Shown here: positions 1 through 10,348 of the stretch, in pieces
Layout of the letters: each line of letters starts with the position of its first letter
Position numbering within the stretch: the stretch's first letter is position 1
NCBI GenBank assembly: GCA_022340805.1
Contig: JAJDNF010000074.1
Location: forward strand, 29,247-93,246
Direction: 5' to 3'
DNA length: 64,000 nucleotides
Origin: Chromatiaceae bacterium
GTDB lineage: Bacteria; Pseudomonadota; Gammaproteobacteria; Chromatiales; Chromatiaceae
Position numbers and translations under genes: made by a program
The notes under the pieces: generated by a model
Database searches by the model: none
Told to the model about the DNA's origin: nothing
What the model saw: the letters and a program-made list of their open reading frames with translations, nothing else

Positions 1-419
1 CTGACCATTTCGATACCCTTCCACATCGCCTTGTGGGTAACGTCGACCAGGCGCTGGGCGAGAACCGAGGGCTTGCCGATGAAGAACATCTTGCTGGTAT
101 CACCATGAAAGCCGTCCTTGATCACCGTGATGTCGATGTTCACGATGTCGCCGTCCTTGAGAATCTTGTTCCCCGGGATGCCGTGGCAGACCTGGTGGTT
201 GACCGAGGTGCAGATCGATTTGGGAAAACCGCGGTAGTTCAGCGGGGCGGGGATCGCATGTTGCACTTTGACGATGAAGTCGTGGCAGATACGATCGAGT
301 TCGTCGGTGCTGATGCCGGGACGCACGTGCTCGCCGATCATTTCGAGCACCTCGGCGGCGAGTCGGCCGGCGACGCGCATTTTTTCGATCTCATCCGGTG
401 TTTTGATGATGACTGCCAT
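1..419 (-). CDS. map: Methionine aminopeptidase type I (partial, 3' end outside window)
   Basis: Removes the initiator methionine from nascent cytosolic proteins with a dinuclear metal centre. The first 139 codons are present and run off the left edge. The N-terminus MAVIIKTPDEIEKMR, the segment SVNHQVCHGIPG with the conserved substrate-binding His, and the first metal ligand in DIVNIDITVIKDGFHGDTS are typical of bacterial MetAP-I. The remaining metal ligands lie outside the window. It diverges from rpsB across 243 bp, the usual arrangement in gammaproteobacteria. Confidence 0.96.
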   Translation of the reverse strand, partial: MAVIIKTPDEIEKMRVAGRLAAEVLEMIGEHVRPGISTDELDRICHDFIVKVQHAIPAPLNYRGFPKSICTSVNHQVCHGIPGNKILKDGDIVNIDITVIKDGFHGDTSKMFFIGKPSVLAQRLVDVTHKAMWKGIEMV

Positions 420-476
420 CTGTGGCCCCTGCTGGGAATTGGGTTAAAAAATCAAGATCTTGGCACCAATTCTCGA

Positions 477-505
477 TTGAGGCCCGGGGCGGCTTATGGT
501 ATAAA
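477..505 (+). promoter_or_regulatory. rpsB promoter, sigma-70 type
   Basis: TTGAGG (477-482) and TATAAA (500-505) are separated by exactly 17 bp. The site is about 160 bp upstream of the rpsB start and leaves a long leader, as is usual for rpsB-tsf transcripts. Strength and start point are inferred from spacing only. Confidence 0.65.
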
Positions 506-538
506 ACGCGCCGCTTGGCGGCAATGGCCGCTTAAGCC

Positions 539-626
539 CCCTGTTAGCAGGGTTAATTAACGACACACACGTACCGCGACTTGGTGCCTGGGTGCCCGGT
601 GAGAGCCGGGTCGGTCACCGGGGTAC
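539..626 (+). promoter_or_regulatory. Structured 5' leader of rpsB (candidate S2 autoregulatory leader)
   Basis: The leader contains a CCCTG/CAGGG hairpin with a TTAG loop (539-552). A longer element follows, closed by GTACC (571-575) with GGTAC (622-626), containing an inner CCCGG/CCGGG hairpin (595-599 with 606-610). Known rpsB leaders bind ribosomal protein S2 for feedback control. Assignment to that class rests on position and structure, not on a covariance search. Confidence 0.4.
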
Positions 627-662
627 GTGGAGGCTCAACCCAACATAAATTCGGAGCAATCC

Positions 663-1412
663 ATGAGCAATGTTTCCATGCGCCAGATGCTAGAGGCTGG
701 CGTGCATTTTGGTCACCAGACCCGTTACTGGAACCCGAAGATGGGACCCTACATCTTCGGTCACCGCAACAAGATCCACATCGTCAATCTCGAAAAGACG
801 CTGCCGCTGTTCAACGATGCGATGAATTTCGTCGGCAAGCTGGCCTCCAACGGCGGCAAGGTGATGTTTGTGGGCACCAAGCGCTCGGCGCGCGACGTGG
901 TGCGCGAAGAGGCTGAGCGCTGCAACATGCCGTTCGTCAACCACCGTTGGCTCGGTGGAATGTTGACCAACTTCAAGACGATCAAGCAGTCGATCAAGCG
1001 GCTGAAAGAGCTCGAGGCAATGGAGGCTGACGGTTCTCTGAACGCCCGCTTCAATAAAAAGGAGGCGCTGACCCTGCGCCGCGAGAAAGAAAAGCTGGAG
1101 CGCAGCCTCGGTGGGATCAAAGACATGAATGGCCTGCCCGACGCGCTGTTCGTCGTCGATACCGGGCACGAGAAGATCGCGATCGCCGAGGCGAAGAAAC
1201 TGGGCGTCCCGGTGATCGGCGTAGTCGACACCAATAACGACCCGGAAGACATCGATTACGTCATCCCGGGCAACGACGATGCGATTCGCGCGGTACAGCT
1301 GTACGTGCAGGGCGCCTCTGCCGCGATCCTCGAAGGACGCGCCGCGGCAGCCACGGTAGCGGCCGCGGGTCGTGGCGAAACGGCGGATACGGCGGATACG
1401 GCGGCCGGCTGA
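663..1412 (+). CDS. rpsB: 30S ribosomal protein S2
   Basis: Structural protein of the small ribosomal subunit, needed for S1 binding. It is 249 aa, close to the family norm. The N-terminus [20 protein letters not shown] and the segment [16 protein letters not shown] are diagnostic. The start at 663 is chosen over an in-frame upstream ATG at 627, which would lie in the structured leader and add 12 residues absent from homologues. The C-terminal tail is Ala/Thr-rich and contains a 9-bp tandem repeat (1380-1406). First gene of the rpsB-tsf transcript. Confidence 0.98.
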   Translation: MSNVSMRQMLEAGVHFGHQTRYWNPKMGPYIFGHRNKIHIVNLEKTLPLFNDAMNFVGKLASNGGKVMFVGTKRSARDVVREEAERCNMPFVNHRWLGGMLTNFKTIKQSIKRLKELEAMEADGSLNARFNKKEALTLRREKEKLERSLGGIKDMNGLPDALFVVDTGHEKIAIAEAKKLGVPVIGVVDTNNDPEDIDYVIPGNDDAIRAVQLYVQGASAAILEGRAAAATVAAAGRGETADTADTAAG

Positions 1413-1442
1413 GCCGCGGCGCCGCACACGTTCTGACGATGT

Positions 1443-1470
1443 GCCCCTGTCCGGCTTGCCGGCCGGGGGC
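1443..1470 (+). terminator. rpsB-tsf intergenic attenuator hairpin
   Basis: A GC-rich stem-loop with inner arms CCGGC/GCCGG around TT and outer C-run/G-run pairing, followed by a short T-rich stretch (CGTTTGTTAT). The weak U tract suggests partial termination, which would lower tsf relative to rpsB as is known in enterobacteria. Confidence 0.5.
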
Positions 1471-1514
1471 CGTTTGTTATCAGCGAAATTCTGGAATTTT
1501 GAGGTGAAATGAGC

Positions 1515-2408
1515 ATGGCGATCACAGCTTCCCTGGTGAAGGAACTGCGCGAGCGCACCGGCGCTGGCATGATGGAGTGCAAGAAGGCGCTTACCGAGAC
1601 CGACGGCGATGTCGAGGCTGCCATCGAGAACATGCGCAAGTCGGGCCAGGCCAAGGCGGCAAAAAAGGCAGGCCGTACTGCGGCGGATGGCGTGATCGTG
1701 ATCGCGCGGTCGCCCGACGGCGCGCATGCGGCGATGGTCGAGGTCAACTGTGAGACCGACTTCGTGGCCAAGGACGACAACTTCAGGTCGTTTGCAGATG
1801 CGGTCGGCGAGCGTGTGCTCGGTGGCCGGGTGAACGACGTCGATTCCCTGATGGCCCTGCCGCTGCACGAGGGTGAGGACACAACCATCGAAGAGGCCCG
1901 CCAGGCGTTGGTCTCGAAGATCGGCGAGAATATGAACGTGCGCCGCTTCGTGCGTACCGATGCCAATGGGAGGCTGTACAGCTACAGTCACGGTGTACGC
2001 ATCGGCGTACTGGTGGATCTGAGCGGCGGCGACGAGGACCTTGGGCGTGATCTGGCGATGCACATTGCGGCCAGTCACCCGGTCTGCGTGAGCGAGGATC
2101 AGGTCCCTGCGGATCTTCTCGCCAAGGAGCGCGAGATCACCGAGGCGCAGGCCAGGGACAGCGGTAAACCGGACAATATCGTCGAGAAGATGGTCGAGGG
2201 CCGGATGCGCAAGTATCTGGGCGAGATCACCCTGCTCGGGCAGGGATTCGTCAAGGACCCGGACACCACCGTCGGCAAGCTGCTGACCGCCCGCGGTGCC
2301 ACGGTGCATGGCTTCACCCGCTTCGAGGTCGGCGAGGGCATCGAGAAGAAGGTCGAGGACTTCCGCGAAGAGGTCATGGCCCAGGCGGCAGCTGCCCGCG
2401 GCGAGTAA
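1515..2408 (+). CDS. tsf: Elongation factor Ts
   Basis: Guanine-nucleotide exchange factor for EF-Tu. The N-terminal UBA-like domain reads [18 protein letters not shown]. The [10 protein letters not shown] block, which contacts EF-Tu, is present, followed by the two core subdomains and a normal C-terminus; 297 aa. An in-frame ATG lies at 1509, but the Shine-Dalgarno GAGGTG (1501-1506) is only 2 nt from it and 8 nt from 1515, so 1515 is preferred. Between rpsB and pyrH, as usual. Confidence 0.97.
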   Translation: MAITASLVKELRERTGAGMMECKKALTETDGDVEAAIENMRKSGQAKAAKKAGRTAADGVIVIARSPDGAHAAMVEVNCETDFVAKDDNFRSFADAVGERVLGGRVNDVDSLMALPLHEGEDTTIEEARQALVSKIGENMNVRRFVRTDANGRLYSYSHGVRIGVLVDLSGGDEDLGRDLAMHIAASHPVCVSEDQVPADLLAKEREITEAQARDSGKPDNIVEKMVEGRMRKYLGEITLLGQGFVKDPDTTVGKLLTARGATVHGFTRFEVGEGIEKKVEDFREEVMAQAAAARGE

Positions 2409-2479
2409 TCCAGCGTACGCGGCCCGCCTGTGCGGGCCGTCGGCACGCCGAGTAATGCAAGAGGTCGAATCAACCCCTT

Positions 2480-3211
2480 ATGCCAGATGACACAGTCCCG
2501 CGCCGGATCCTGCTAAAACTCAGCGGCGAGGCCCTGATGGGGGCGGGCGATTTCGGCATCGATCCAATGGTTATGGGCCGGATCGCCGGAGAGGTTGCCG
2601 ACCTTGTCGAGCGTGGCGTGCAGGTCGGTCTGGTGATTGGCGGCGGCAATATATTTCGCGGAGCCGGACTCGCCGGAGGCGGTTTCGATCGCGTCACGGG
2701 CGATCACATCGGCATGCTGGCCACGGTGATGAATTCGCTCGCCATGCAGGACGCGCTGCGCAAGCGAGGCGTCGACGCCCGCACGCTGTCGGCCTTTCGC
2801 ATTGACCAGGTGTGCGAGTACTACAGCCGTGACCTTGCCGTGCGTCACCTGGAGGCCGGCCGGCTTGTGATCCTTTCGGCCGGTACCGGCAATCCCTATT
2901 TCACCACCGACTCGGCAGCCAGTCTGCGTGCGATCGAGATCGGTGCCGACGTGATGATCAAGGCAACCAAGGTCGACGGTGTGTATTCCGCTGACCCGGT
3001 AAAGGACCCGAATGCCGAGTTTTATCCCCGCCTCAGCTACGATCGTGTATTGCGCGAAGGGTTGGCGGTGATGGATGCCACTGCGGTGGTACTGTGCAAG
3101 GAACAGGGCATGCCCCTGCGGGTCATGAATATAAATGTCGAAGGCGCACTGCAGCGCGTCGTATCGGGTGAGGCGGTTGGCACCCTGGTTACCAGTGGAG
3201 AGGAGTCATGA
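2480..3211 (+). CDS. pyrH: UMP kinase
   Basis: Phosphorylates UMP to UDP in pyrimidine nucleotide synthesis; hexameric amino-acid-kinase-fold enzyme in the cytosol. Motifs [27 protein letters not shown] and [14 protein letters not shown] are intact; 243 aa, the usual length. Its TGA overlaps the ATG of frr (ATGA), indicating translational coupling. Confidence 0.98.
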   Translation: MPDDTVPRRILLKLSGEALMGAGDFGIDPMVMGRIAGEVADLVERGVQVGLVIGGGNIFRGAGLAGGGFDRVTGDHIGMLATVMNSLAMQDALRKRGVDARTLSAFRIDQVCEYYSRDLAVRHLEAGRLVILSAGTGNPYFTTDSAASLRAIEIGADVMIKATKVDGVYSADPVKDPNAEFYPRLSYDRVLREGLAVMDATAVVLCKEQGMPLRVMNINVEGALQRVVSGEAVGTLVTSGEES

Positions 3212-3765
3212 TTGACGACGTTAAGAAAGATGCTGCGAGCCGGATGGCCAAGAGTGTCGAATCGTTAGGTGAGAATCTGGCCAAGGTACGCACCGGCCGG
3301 GCGCATGCGAGCCTGCTGGATCACCTTACCGTTTCCTACTACGGCGCCGAGGTCCCGCTGAAGCAGGTCGCCAACGTGGGCGTGGAAGATGCGCGCACGA
3401 TAACTGTTCAGCCATACGAGCTGCAGATGGTCAGCGCGGTCGAAAAGGCGATCATGGAATCCGATCTCGGCTTGAACCCGAACAGTGCCGGAACCCTGAT
3501 CCGCGTGCCGATGCCGGCCCTGACCGAGGATCGCCGGCGCGACATGACCAAGATCGTGCGCCACGAGGCGGAGCAGGCCAGGGTTGCGGTGCGCAATATT
3601 CGGCGCGATGCAAACAACGATCTGAAGGCGCTGGTCAAGGACAAGCTGATCTCTGAGGATGATGAGCGTCGTGGCCAGGAAATCATCCAGAAGCTGACCG
3701 ATCAGCACGTCAAGGAGATCGACGAACTGCTGGAGAAGAAAGAAAAAGACCTGATGTCTGTCTGA
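3208..3765 (+). CDS. frr: Ribosome recycling factor
   Basis: With EF-G it splits post-termination ribosomes. It is 185 aa, the standard length. The opening [20 protein letters not shown], the tRNA-like helical segment with [13 protein letters not shown], and the conserved [23 protein letters not shown] region (middle of the protein) identify it. The start codon overlaps the pyrH stop. Confidence 0.98.
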   Translation: MIDDVKKDAASRMAKSVESLGENLAKVRTGRAHASLLDHLTVSYYGAEVPLKQVANVGVEDARTITVQPYELQMVSAVEKAIMESDLGLNPNSAGTLIRVPMPALTEDRRRDMTKIVRHEAEQARVAVRNIRRDANNDLKALVKDKLISEDDERRGQEIIQKLTDQHVKEIDELLEKKEKDLMSV

Positions 3766-3781
3766 GGGCGCCGGAGCTGGC

Positions 3782-4546
3782 ATGGCGAGCGAGGCAGACC
3801 CAGGCGAGATTTCCGCGGAATCCGGCACAGTACCGGAGCACGTGGCGATCATCATGGACGGCAATGGCCGTTGGGCCGAGGCCCGTGGGATGCCCCGCCA
3901 TGCCGGTCACCGGGCCGGTGTCGCCAGCGTGCGCAGCGCGATCGAGGAGTGCATCCTGCATGGCGTGAAGGTGCTGACCCTGTTTGCGTTCAGCAGCGAG
4001 AACTGGCGACGACCGCGCAGCGAGGTCAGCCTGCTGATGGAACTGTTCCTGTCGGCGTTGCAGCGCGAGGTCAAGCGGATGCAGAGCAACGATATCCAGC
4101 TGCGCGTCATCGGTGACATCTCCGCCTTTCCCGACAAATTGCAGAAGCGCATACGGGCCTCCGAAAACGCGACCCGTGACAACCAGCGCCTGATCCTGCA
4201 GATCGCTGCGAACTACGGTGGGCGCTGGGACATCACCCAGGCGGCGCGCAAGCTTGCCGCCGCGGCGCGCAATGGCGACCTGGATCCCGATGACATCGAT
4301 GAACAGGTATTCGCCCAGGCCACGACGCTGCGCGATCTGCCCGACCCGGATCTCTTTATCCGCACTGGGGGCGAGCTGAGGATCAGCAATTTCCTGCTAT
4401 GGCACTGCGCGTACACCGAACTGTATTTCACCCCCGTGTTATGGCCTGATTTCGCCGCCGACGAGTTTCGCGCGGCCCTGGCCGAGTTCGCGCAACGGCA
4501 GCGCCGCTTTGGCAGGACCGGGGCACAGGTCGGGCAGGACAACTGA
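3782..4546 (+). CDS. uppS: Undecaprenyl diphosphate synthase (cis-prenyltransferase)
   Basis: Condenses eight isopentenyl units onto farnesyl diphosphate to make the C55 lipid carrier for peptidoglycan and O-antigen. The catalytic P-loop segment HVAIIMDGNGRWAEARG and the C-terminal RTGGE...RISNFLLW motif, which binds substrate and Mg2+, are intact. 254 aa. The last base of its stop codon is the first base of the cdsA ATG, so the two are coupled. Confidence 0.98.
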   Translation: MASEADPGEISAESGTVPEHVAIIMDGNGRWAEARGMPRHAGHRAGVASVRSAIEECILHGVKVLTLFAFSSENWRRPRSEVSLLMELFLSALQREVKRMQSNDIQLRVIGDISAFPDKLQKRIRASENATRDNQRLILQIAANYGGRWDITQAARKLAAAARNGDLDPDDIDEQVFAQATTLRDLPDPDLFIRTGGELRISNFLLWHCAYTELYFTPVLWPDFAADEFRAALAEFAQRQRRFGRTGAQVGQDN

Positions 4547-5370
4547 TGCTGCGGCAGCGTGTGATTACCGCGTTGCTGTTGATCCCGCTGGTGGTGTCCG
4601 GGGTCCTGCTGTTGGATAGCCTGCTGTTCGGCCTGGTGACGGCTGCGGTGTTGCTGGTCGGGGCGTACGAAATGGCACGACTCGCGGGACTGACGACGCG
4701 CCCGGCGATCGGCGGATTCATCCTCGCGGTGGCCGCCTGCCTGTGGCTGGCGTGGCGCTACATGCAACCGCAGGGCGTGGCCTCCTTGCAGTGGGTCATG
4801 GGCGGCTGGTGGATACTGATGACGGTCGCGCTGGTGGCTCGGCGCACGGAACTGGTGCGCGTCGACGCGGTCCGGCCGACGGTCCTGTTGCTTGCTGGCC
4901 TGGTCGTGGTAACGGCATGGGTGTCGATTGTCGGCCTGCATGCCTCGGGTCCGAATGGTCCGGCGCTGGTCCTGTACCTGTTCGTGCTGATATGGGTCGC
5001 CGACTCGGGCGCGTACTTCGCCGGTCGTGCGTTTGGCAAGACCAAACTCTCGCCGTTCGTGAGTCCGGGCAAGACCTGGGTCGGAGTCCTTGGCGCGATG
5101 GCCGGCGCCATTCTCAGTTCGCTGGCGCTGTCGTATGCGGGATTTACCGGCCATGCGCTGCCGCTGGAGCTGGTGATGCTCAGCGTGCTGGTAACCGCGG
5201 TGTCGATCGGCGGCGATCTCTGGGAGAGCCGTCTGAAACGCGAGGCCGGGGTCAAGGACAGCGGCGATCTGCTACCCGGGCATGGTGGCATGCTCGACCG
5301 TATAGACAGCCTGCTCGCCGCGGCACCGTTGTTCGCGCTTGGTGTGGACCTGATCGGGGCAACGGCATGA
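4546..5370 (+). CDS. cdsA: Phosphatidate cytidylyltransferase (CDP-diglyceride synthase)
   Basis: Integral membrane enzyme making CDP-diacylglycerol from phosphatidate and CTP, the branch point of phospholipid synthesis. Several hydrophobic segments fill the first 200 residues. The C-terminal signature is complete ([21 protein letters not shown] followed by LDRIDS). 274 aa. It overlaps both uppS and dxr by 1-4 nt. Confidence 0.97.
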   Translation: MLRQRVITALLLIPLVVSGVLLLDSLLFGLVTAAVLLVGAYEMARLAGLTTRPAIGGFILAVAACLWLAWRYMQPQGVASLQWVMGGWWILMTVALVARRTELVRVDAVRPTVLLLAGLVVVTAWVSIVGLHASGPNGPALVLYLFVLIWVADSGAYFAGRAFGKTKLSPFVSPGKTWVGVLGAMAGAILSSLALSYAGFTGHALPLELVMLSVLVTAVSIGGDLWESRLKREAGVKDSGDLLPGHGGMLDRIDSLLAAAPLFALGVDLIGATA

Positions 5371-6545
5371 GGGGCGTCGCGATCCTTGGCTCGACCGGGT
5401 CGATCGGCATCAGCACGCTGGATGTCGTCGAGCGGCACCCCGACAGGTATCGTGTCGTCGCGCTGAGCGCGAACACGGATATCCGCGGGATGCTCGAGCA
5501 GTGCCGCACGCATCGTCCTCAGCTGGTCGCAATGGCGGATCCGGCCAGTGCCCGTGCCGTGGAACAGCGGCTGCGCGCCGAGGGCATCCCTGCCGAGGTG
5601 ATGGCCGGGGCGGCCGGCCTCGAGGCGGTCGCGACCCATCCGGACGCGGACGACCTGATGGCAGCAATCGTCGGAGCGGCCGGTGTGCTGCCGACCCTGG
5701 CCGCGGTGCGCCTGGGGCGCCGGATCCTGCTTGCGAACAAGGAGGCACTGGTGGTATCCGGCGATCTGTTCATGGCCGCGGCGCGCAACAGTGGCGCCCG
5801 GATCCTGCCGATAGACAGTGAACACAACGCGGTTTTCCAGTGTCTGCCCGCGGATTTCGCGGCCGGTCTCGAACGGGCCGGGGTCGAGCGCATCCTGTTG
5901 ACGGCCTCTGGCGGTCCCTTTCGGCAGCGCTCGCTCGATGAGCTGCACGCTGTCACCCCTGAACAGGCCTGTGCCCATCCGAACTGGGACATGGGACGCA
6001 AGATCTCGGTCGATTCCGCGACCATGATGAACAAGGGGCTCGAGGTGATCGAGGCACGCTGGCTGTTCGATGCCCAGCCGGACCAGATCCAGGTGGTGGT
6101 GCATCCGCAGAGTGTGATCCACTCGCTGGTCCAGTACGTCGACGGATCGGTCCTGGCGCAGCTTGGCAACCCGGATATGCGCACGCCGATCGCGCATGCG
6201 CTGGCCTGGCCGCAGCGGCACGCCTCGGGCGTGGCGCCATTGGACCTGTTCGCGGTCGCACGGCTGGATTTCGAACCGCCGGACCTGCGCCGCTTCCCGT
6301 GCCTGCGCCTGGCCTTCGAGGCGGTGGGCGCCGGCGGGACCGCGCCAGCCGTGCTGAACGCCGCCAACGAGGTGGCGGTGGCAAGCTTCCTCGGTGGCCG
6401 GCTGGCCTTCACCGGGATCGCCGAGGTGGTGGAGCGCACGCTGGCGGGGTACCCGCACGGCCCGGCGGACGGGCTGGATGCGCTGCTGGCTGCCGACGCG
6501 CGTGCGCGGATCTTTGCGGAACAACAGGTCCAGAGTATGGTCTGA
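5367..6545 (+). CDS. dxr: 1-deoxy-D-xylulose 5-phosphate reductoisomerase
   Basis: Second step of the MEP isoprenoid pathway: NADPH-dependent conversion of DXP to MEP. The NADPH-binding [26 protein letters not shown], the substrate/metal site [10 protein letters not shown] and the later [13 protein letters not shown] are all present. 392 aa, normal. A longer in-frame ORF extends upstream through cdsA, but the start at 5367 (ATGA overlap with the cdsA stop) gives the family N-terminus. Confidence 0.97.
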   Translation: MRGVAILGSTGSIGISTLDVVERHPDRYRVVALSANTDIRGMLEQCRTHRPQLVAMADPASARAVEQRLRAEGIPAEVMAGAAGLEAVATHPDADDLMAAIVGAAGVLPTLAAVRLGRRILLANKEALVVSGDLFMAAARNSGARILPIDSEHNAVFQCLPADFAAGLERAGVERILLTASGGPFRQRSLDELHAVTPEQACAHPNWDMGRKISVDSATMMNKGLEVIEARWLFDAQPDQIQVVVHPQSVIHSLVQYVDGSVLAQLGNPDMRTPIAHALAWPQRHASGVAPLDLFAVARLDFEPPDLRRFPCLRLAFEAVGAGGTAPAVLNAANEVAVASFLGGRLAFTGIAEVVERTLAGYPHGPADGLDALLAADARARIFAEQQVQSMV

Positions 6546-6552
6546 TACGCAG

Positions 6553-7917
6553 ATGGACGACTTGCTGATCAAAATCCTCGCCTTCGTGGTGGCCATCGGC
6601 CTGCTGGTGGCGGTGCATGAATTCGGCCATTTCTGGGTGGCGCGCCGCCTGGGCGTCAAGGTGCTGCGCTTCTCGATCGGCTTCGGGCGTCCACTTTGGC
6701 GTCACCAGGCGACCCCGGATGCCCCGGAATACGTGGTGGCCGCCATCCCGCTGGGCGGCTACGTGAAGATGCTCGATGAACACGAGGGCCCAGTGGCGCC
6801 CGAAGAGCTGCACCGTGCCTTCAACCGGCAGTCCCTCTGGGTGCGCTCGGCGGTTGTGTTGGCCGGGCCGCTGTTCAACTTCCTGTTTGCGATCGTGGCT
6901 TTCTGGCTGGTGCTGACGCTCGGCGAGACCGGCATCCGACCGTTGCTGGGTCCGGTGCAGCCCGACACGCCCGCGTCCAGGGCCGGTTTTGCGTCCGGCG
7001 ATCAGATTTTGTCGATCAATGGCCAAGACACCCCGACATGGTCGTTGGCACTGCAGGAAATCGCCACCGCCTCGGTCGCCGAGCCGCAGCTGCGGATCAG
7101 GGTCCGGGATGCCGGCGGGATGGAGCAGGTCAGGGTCATCGCCTCGGCGGAGGTCGGCGACCTGGCCGAGAACCGCGACCTGATGGGACACCTTGGCCTG
7201 GCGGCCGAACGCCCGGTCGTTCCCCCGGTATTCGGAAAGGTGTTGCCGGGCGAGCCGGCGGAGCGCGCCGGTCTGCGCGACGGTGACCGCATCGTCACGG
7301 TGGACGGCAGCCAGATGCCGGATTGGAATCACTGGGTGGACTACGTCCGCGCCCGTCCTGGGGTGGCCATTGAGCTGCGCATAGAGCGCGCAGGTGAAAC
7401 CCGGGATATTGCGCTGACGCCCGCTCCACTGGTGCAGGACGGTGCCGTGATCGGCCGCATCGGTGCTTCCAACCAGCCGGTCCCCGGTCTCCTAGAACGC
7501 TATCAGGTGACGTATCGCATGGGCTTGGGCGAGGCCCTGCCGGCCGCGTTGGGCCGGACCTGGGAATATTCGGCGCTTACCCTGAAGGTGATCTGGCGGG
7601 TATTGACCGGCGAGGCGTCGATTCACAACCTGAGCGGGCCGATCACGATCGCGGATGCGGCCGGCAAGACCGCCAGCATCGGTTTCGTGTATTTTCTCAA
7701 GTTCCTGGCGATCGTCAGCATCAGCCTGGGTGTGCTCAACCTGCTGCCTGTGCCGGTGCTCGATGGCGGTCACCTGCTGTACTTCGCGATCGAGGCGGTC
7801 AAGGGCAGCCCGCTATCCGATGCCGCGATGCTGCAGGGCCAGAAGATCGGCCTGGTGATGCTCTTGGGCCTGATGAGCCTGGCATTTTATGTCGATATCC
7901 TGCGCATCCTGAGTTAG
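6553..7917 (+). CDS. rseP: Site-2 intramembrane metalloprotease RseP
   Basis: Cleaves the anti-sigma factor RseA within the membrane during the envelope stress response and clears signal-peptide remnants. The zinc motif HEFGH sits in the first transmembrane helix. Two PDZ domains follow (about residues 115-300). The third metal ligand lies in VLDGGHLLYF near the C-terminus. 454 aa. The start at 6553 is chosen because upstream in-frame sequence lies inside dxr. Precedes bamA as in most gammaproteobacteria. Confidence 0.97.
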   Translation: MDDLLIKILAFVVAIGLLVAVHEFGHFWVARRLGVKVLRFSIGFGRPLWRHQATPDAPEYVVAAIPLGGYVKMLDEHEGPVAPEELHRAFNRQSLWVRSAVVLAGPLFNFLFAIVAFWLVLTLGETGIRPLLGPVQPDTPASRAGFASGDQILSINGQDTPTWSLALQEIATASVAEPQLRIRVRDAGGMEQVRVIASAEVGDLAENRDLMGHLGLAAERPVVPPVFGKVLPGEPAERAGLRDGDRIVTVDGSQMPDWNHWVDYVRARPGVAIELRIERAGETRDIALTPAPLVQDGAVIGRIGASNQPVPGLLERYQVTYRMGLGEALPAALGRTWEYSALTLKVIWRVLTGEASIHNLSGPITIADAAGKTASIGFVYFLKFLAIVSISLGVLNLLPVPVLDGGHLLYFAIEAVKGSPLSDAAMLQGQKIGLVMLLGLMSLAFYVDILRILS

Positions 7918-7959
7918 CCGAAGTACCGCACCAGCCTACTTTTGCCCGGTCCTATACCC

Positions 7960-7965
7960 TATAAT
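7960..7965 (+). promoter_or_regulatory. Possible -10 element upstream of bamA
   Basis: A perfect TATAAT lies 77 bp before the bamA ATG. The hexamer 17 bp further upstream (TACTTT, 7937-7942) is a poor -35, and the better TTGCCC at 7942 is too close. No sigma-E consensus was found. It may be a weak internal promoter. Confidence 0.3.
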
Positions 7966-8042
7966 CGCGGCTCTTCCGTCGGCCGACGCTCCTCCGCGTG
8001 CGAGCCGTGACAAACACGAAACGGGTGTTCGAGAGAGTTCAT

Positions 8043-10331
8043 ATGCGGGCAAGACTGTGGTGTGTTCTTCTGCTGCTGGGTCTGGGACTCACCACGCGAG
8101 CCGTTGCTGAAGGTTTCGAGGTTTCCGATATCCGGATTGAGGGTCTGCAGCGGATCACCGCCGGTACGGTATTCAACTACCTTACCGTGAAGCCCGGCGA
8201 TTTCGTGGATTTCAAGCACACCGCGGACATCGTGCGCGAACTGTACAAGACCGGGTTTTTCAAGGACGTGCGGCTTGAGCAGCGGGGCAGTGTGCTGGTC
8301 GTGGTGGTGACCGAGCGCCCGGCCATCTCGGCGATCAACTTCTCCGGCAACAAATCCATCGAGACCGACAAGCTGAAAGAGGGTCTGAAGGACATCGGGT
8401 TGGCCGAAGGGCGCACCTTCGAGCGCTCGGTGCTGGACAAGATCGAACAGGAGCTGGAACGCCAGTATTTCAATCAGGGCAAGTACGCGGTCAAGCTCAC
8501 CTCGACCGTGACTCCGCTCGAGCGTAACCGGGTTTCGATCGATATCGACGTCATCGAGGGCAAGACGGCGCTGATCAAGAAGATCAACATCGTCGGCAAC
8601 AAGACCTTCGACGAGGACGACCTGCTGGACGAGTTCGAATTGTCGACCGGCAACTGGCTGTCGCGTTTCACCAAGGACAACCAGTATTCGCGCCCCAAGC
8701 TCGCCGGTGACCTCGAGACTCTGCGTTCGTACTATCTCGACCGCGGCTACGTGAATTTCAAGATCGACTCTACCCAGGTCACGATCACCCCGGACAAGAA
8801 CGACATCTACGTAACCATCAACATCGTCGAAGGCGATATCTACACGATCAGCGACATACGACTCGCCGGCGAATTCGACGGAGACGTGGCGGAATACTTC
8901 CCGCTGATTCATCTGCGGCGCGGGCAGCCGTTCGCGCGCAAGTTGATCGTCGAGAGTAGCGACCGCGTATCGGCGAAGCTCTCGGATCAGGGTTTTGCCT
9001 TCGCCAACGTCAACAGCATTCCGGAGATCGACGAGGACAACAAGACGGTGGCTCTCACCTTCTTCGTCGATCCGGGCAGGCGCGCCTATGTGCGCCGCAT
9101 CAATATCCACGGCAATTCGCGGACCCGCGACCAAGTGGCGAGGCGCGAGTTCCGGCAGATGGAGTCGGCCTGGTTCTCGGGTGAGAAGCTGAAGTTGTCG
9201 CGCGAACGCCTGCAGCGCACCGGTTATTTCGACAGCGTCAACGTGGAGACGCCGACCGTGCCTGGTTCCGGCGACGAGGTCGATATCAACGTCGCGGTCA
9301 CCGAAAAGCCTTCCGGCAACCTGCTCGCCGGTGTGGGTTATTCGCAATCCGACGGCATCATCCTCAATGCATCCATAAACCAGGACAACTTTGCCGGGAC
9401 CGGCAAAAAGGTGTCGTTGGCGTTGAAGACCAGCAGTGCCAACAAGCACTATCAGATCTCCTATACGGACCCCTATTACACCGTGGACGGCATCAGCAGA
9501 GGATTCGACCTCAGCTACCGGGCGACCGACTTCAACGATCTGAATACCGCCGACTACAAGACCGACGATGCCATTGCCGGCATGAACTTCGGCATTCCGT
9601 TGAGCGAATTCAATCGCTTCAACTTTGGCGGAGCCATACACCACATTAATTTCGAGTCCGGTTCCGCGGCATCGGACGAGGTGTTGGATTTCGAGAATAC
9701 CGAGGGCAACAAGTTCCTGAACTTCGAGCTCAACCTGAACTGGCGCCATGATTCGCGCGACAGCGCCGTTTTTCCGAGAGACGGTTACCTGCAGTCGCTG
9801 TATGGCGAAGCCAGCATCCCGGGCAGCGATCTCCAGTACTACAAGATTTCCTATGAGAATCGCGGGTACTGGCCGTTGACCAGTGACGTGATCCTGTCGG
9901 CGCGCGCCGAAATCGCTTACGGCGACAGATACGGCGGCTCGACGCTGTACCCGTTGTGGGAACACTTCTATGGCGGCGGGCCCGGCAGTATCCGTGGCTT
10001 CAAGGCGCGCTCGGTGGGGCCGCGCGATTCGCAGGGCGACTCGCTGGGTGGCAACGCCATGTATGCTGCCGGCCTGGAACTGCTGTTCCCGCCACCGCTT
10101 CGCCAGGTCAGCGACTCGGTGCGACTGGCGCTGTTCTTCGACGCCGGCGCCGTAGTCGATACCCACCAGACCGACCTGTTCGACGGCTCGGAACTGCGCT
10201 ACTCGACCGGGCTTGGCCTGTCATGGCTGTCGCCTGTCGGTGCTCTTACGGTCAGTTACGCGATACCGTTCCAGGCCGACGACCAGGACGAGAAGGAACA
10301 GTTCCAGTTCTCTCTCGGTACAACGTTCTGA
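8043..10331 (+). CDS. bamA: Outer membrane protein assembly factor BamA
   Basis: Omp85 protein that folds beta-barrel proteins into the outer membrane. A signal peptide (hydrophobic core VLLLLGLGL, likely cleavage after AVA near residue 22) is followed by five POTRA domains (about 24-425) and a 16-strand barrel. The loop-6 motif is SIRGFKARSVGPRD and the protein ends in Phe, as expected of a BAM substrate. 762 aa. The start at 8043 is preferred because it begins the signal peptide directly; an in-frame start at 7998 would add 15 residues. Confidence 0.97.
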   Translation: MRARLWCVLLLLGLGLTTRAVAEGFEVSDIRIEGLQRITAGTVFNYLTVKPGDFVDFKHTADIVRELYKTGFFKDVRLEQRGSVLVVVVTERPAISAINFSGNKSIETDKLKEGLKDIGLAEGRTFERSVLDKIEQELERQYFNQGKYAVKLTSTVTPLERNRVSIDIDVIEGKTALIKKINIVGNKTFDEDDLLDEFELSTGNWLSRFTKDNQYSRPKLAGDLETLRSYYLDRGYVNFKIDSTQVTITPDKNDIYVTINIVEGDIYTISDIRLAGEFDGDVAEYFPLIHLRRGQPFARKLIVESSDRVSAKLSDQGFAFANVNSIPEIDEDNKTVALTFFVDPGRRAYVRRINIHGNSRTRDQVARREFRQMESAWFSGEKLKLSRERLQRTGYFDSVNVETPTVPGSGDEVDINVAVTEKPSGNLLAGVGYSQSDGIILNASINQDNFAGTGKKVSLALKTSSANKHYQISYTDPYYTVDGISRGFDLSYRATDFNDLNTADYKTDDAIAGMNFGIPLSEFNRFNFGGAIHHINFESGSAASDEVLDFENTEGNKFLNFELNLNWRHDSRDSAVFPRDGYLQSLYGEASIPGSDLQYYKISYENRGYWPLTSDVILSARAEIAYGDRYGGSTLYPLWEHFYGGGPGSIRGFKARSVGPRDSQGDSLGGNAMYAAGLELLFPPPLRQVSDSVRLALFFDAGAVVDTHQTDLFDGSELRYSTGLGLSWLSPVGALTVSYAIPFQADDQDEKEQFQFSLGTTF

Positions 10332-10348
10332 CCGGGAGGGGCAAGATA

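Noticed and set aside
690..2309. 539-codon antisense ORF over rpsB-tsf
   Set aside because: Shadow of two confirmed ribosomal genes; similar antisense frames occur opposite dxr, bamA, mshQ-like and ppdK genes.
7942..7965. Full sigma-70 promoter TTGCCC/TATAAT at bamA
   Set aside because: Spacer is only 12 bp; only the -10 is kept as a weak candidate.
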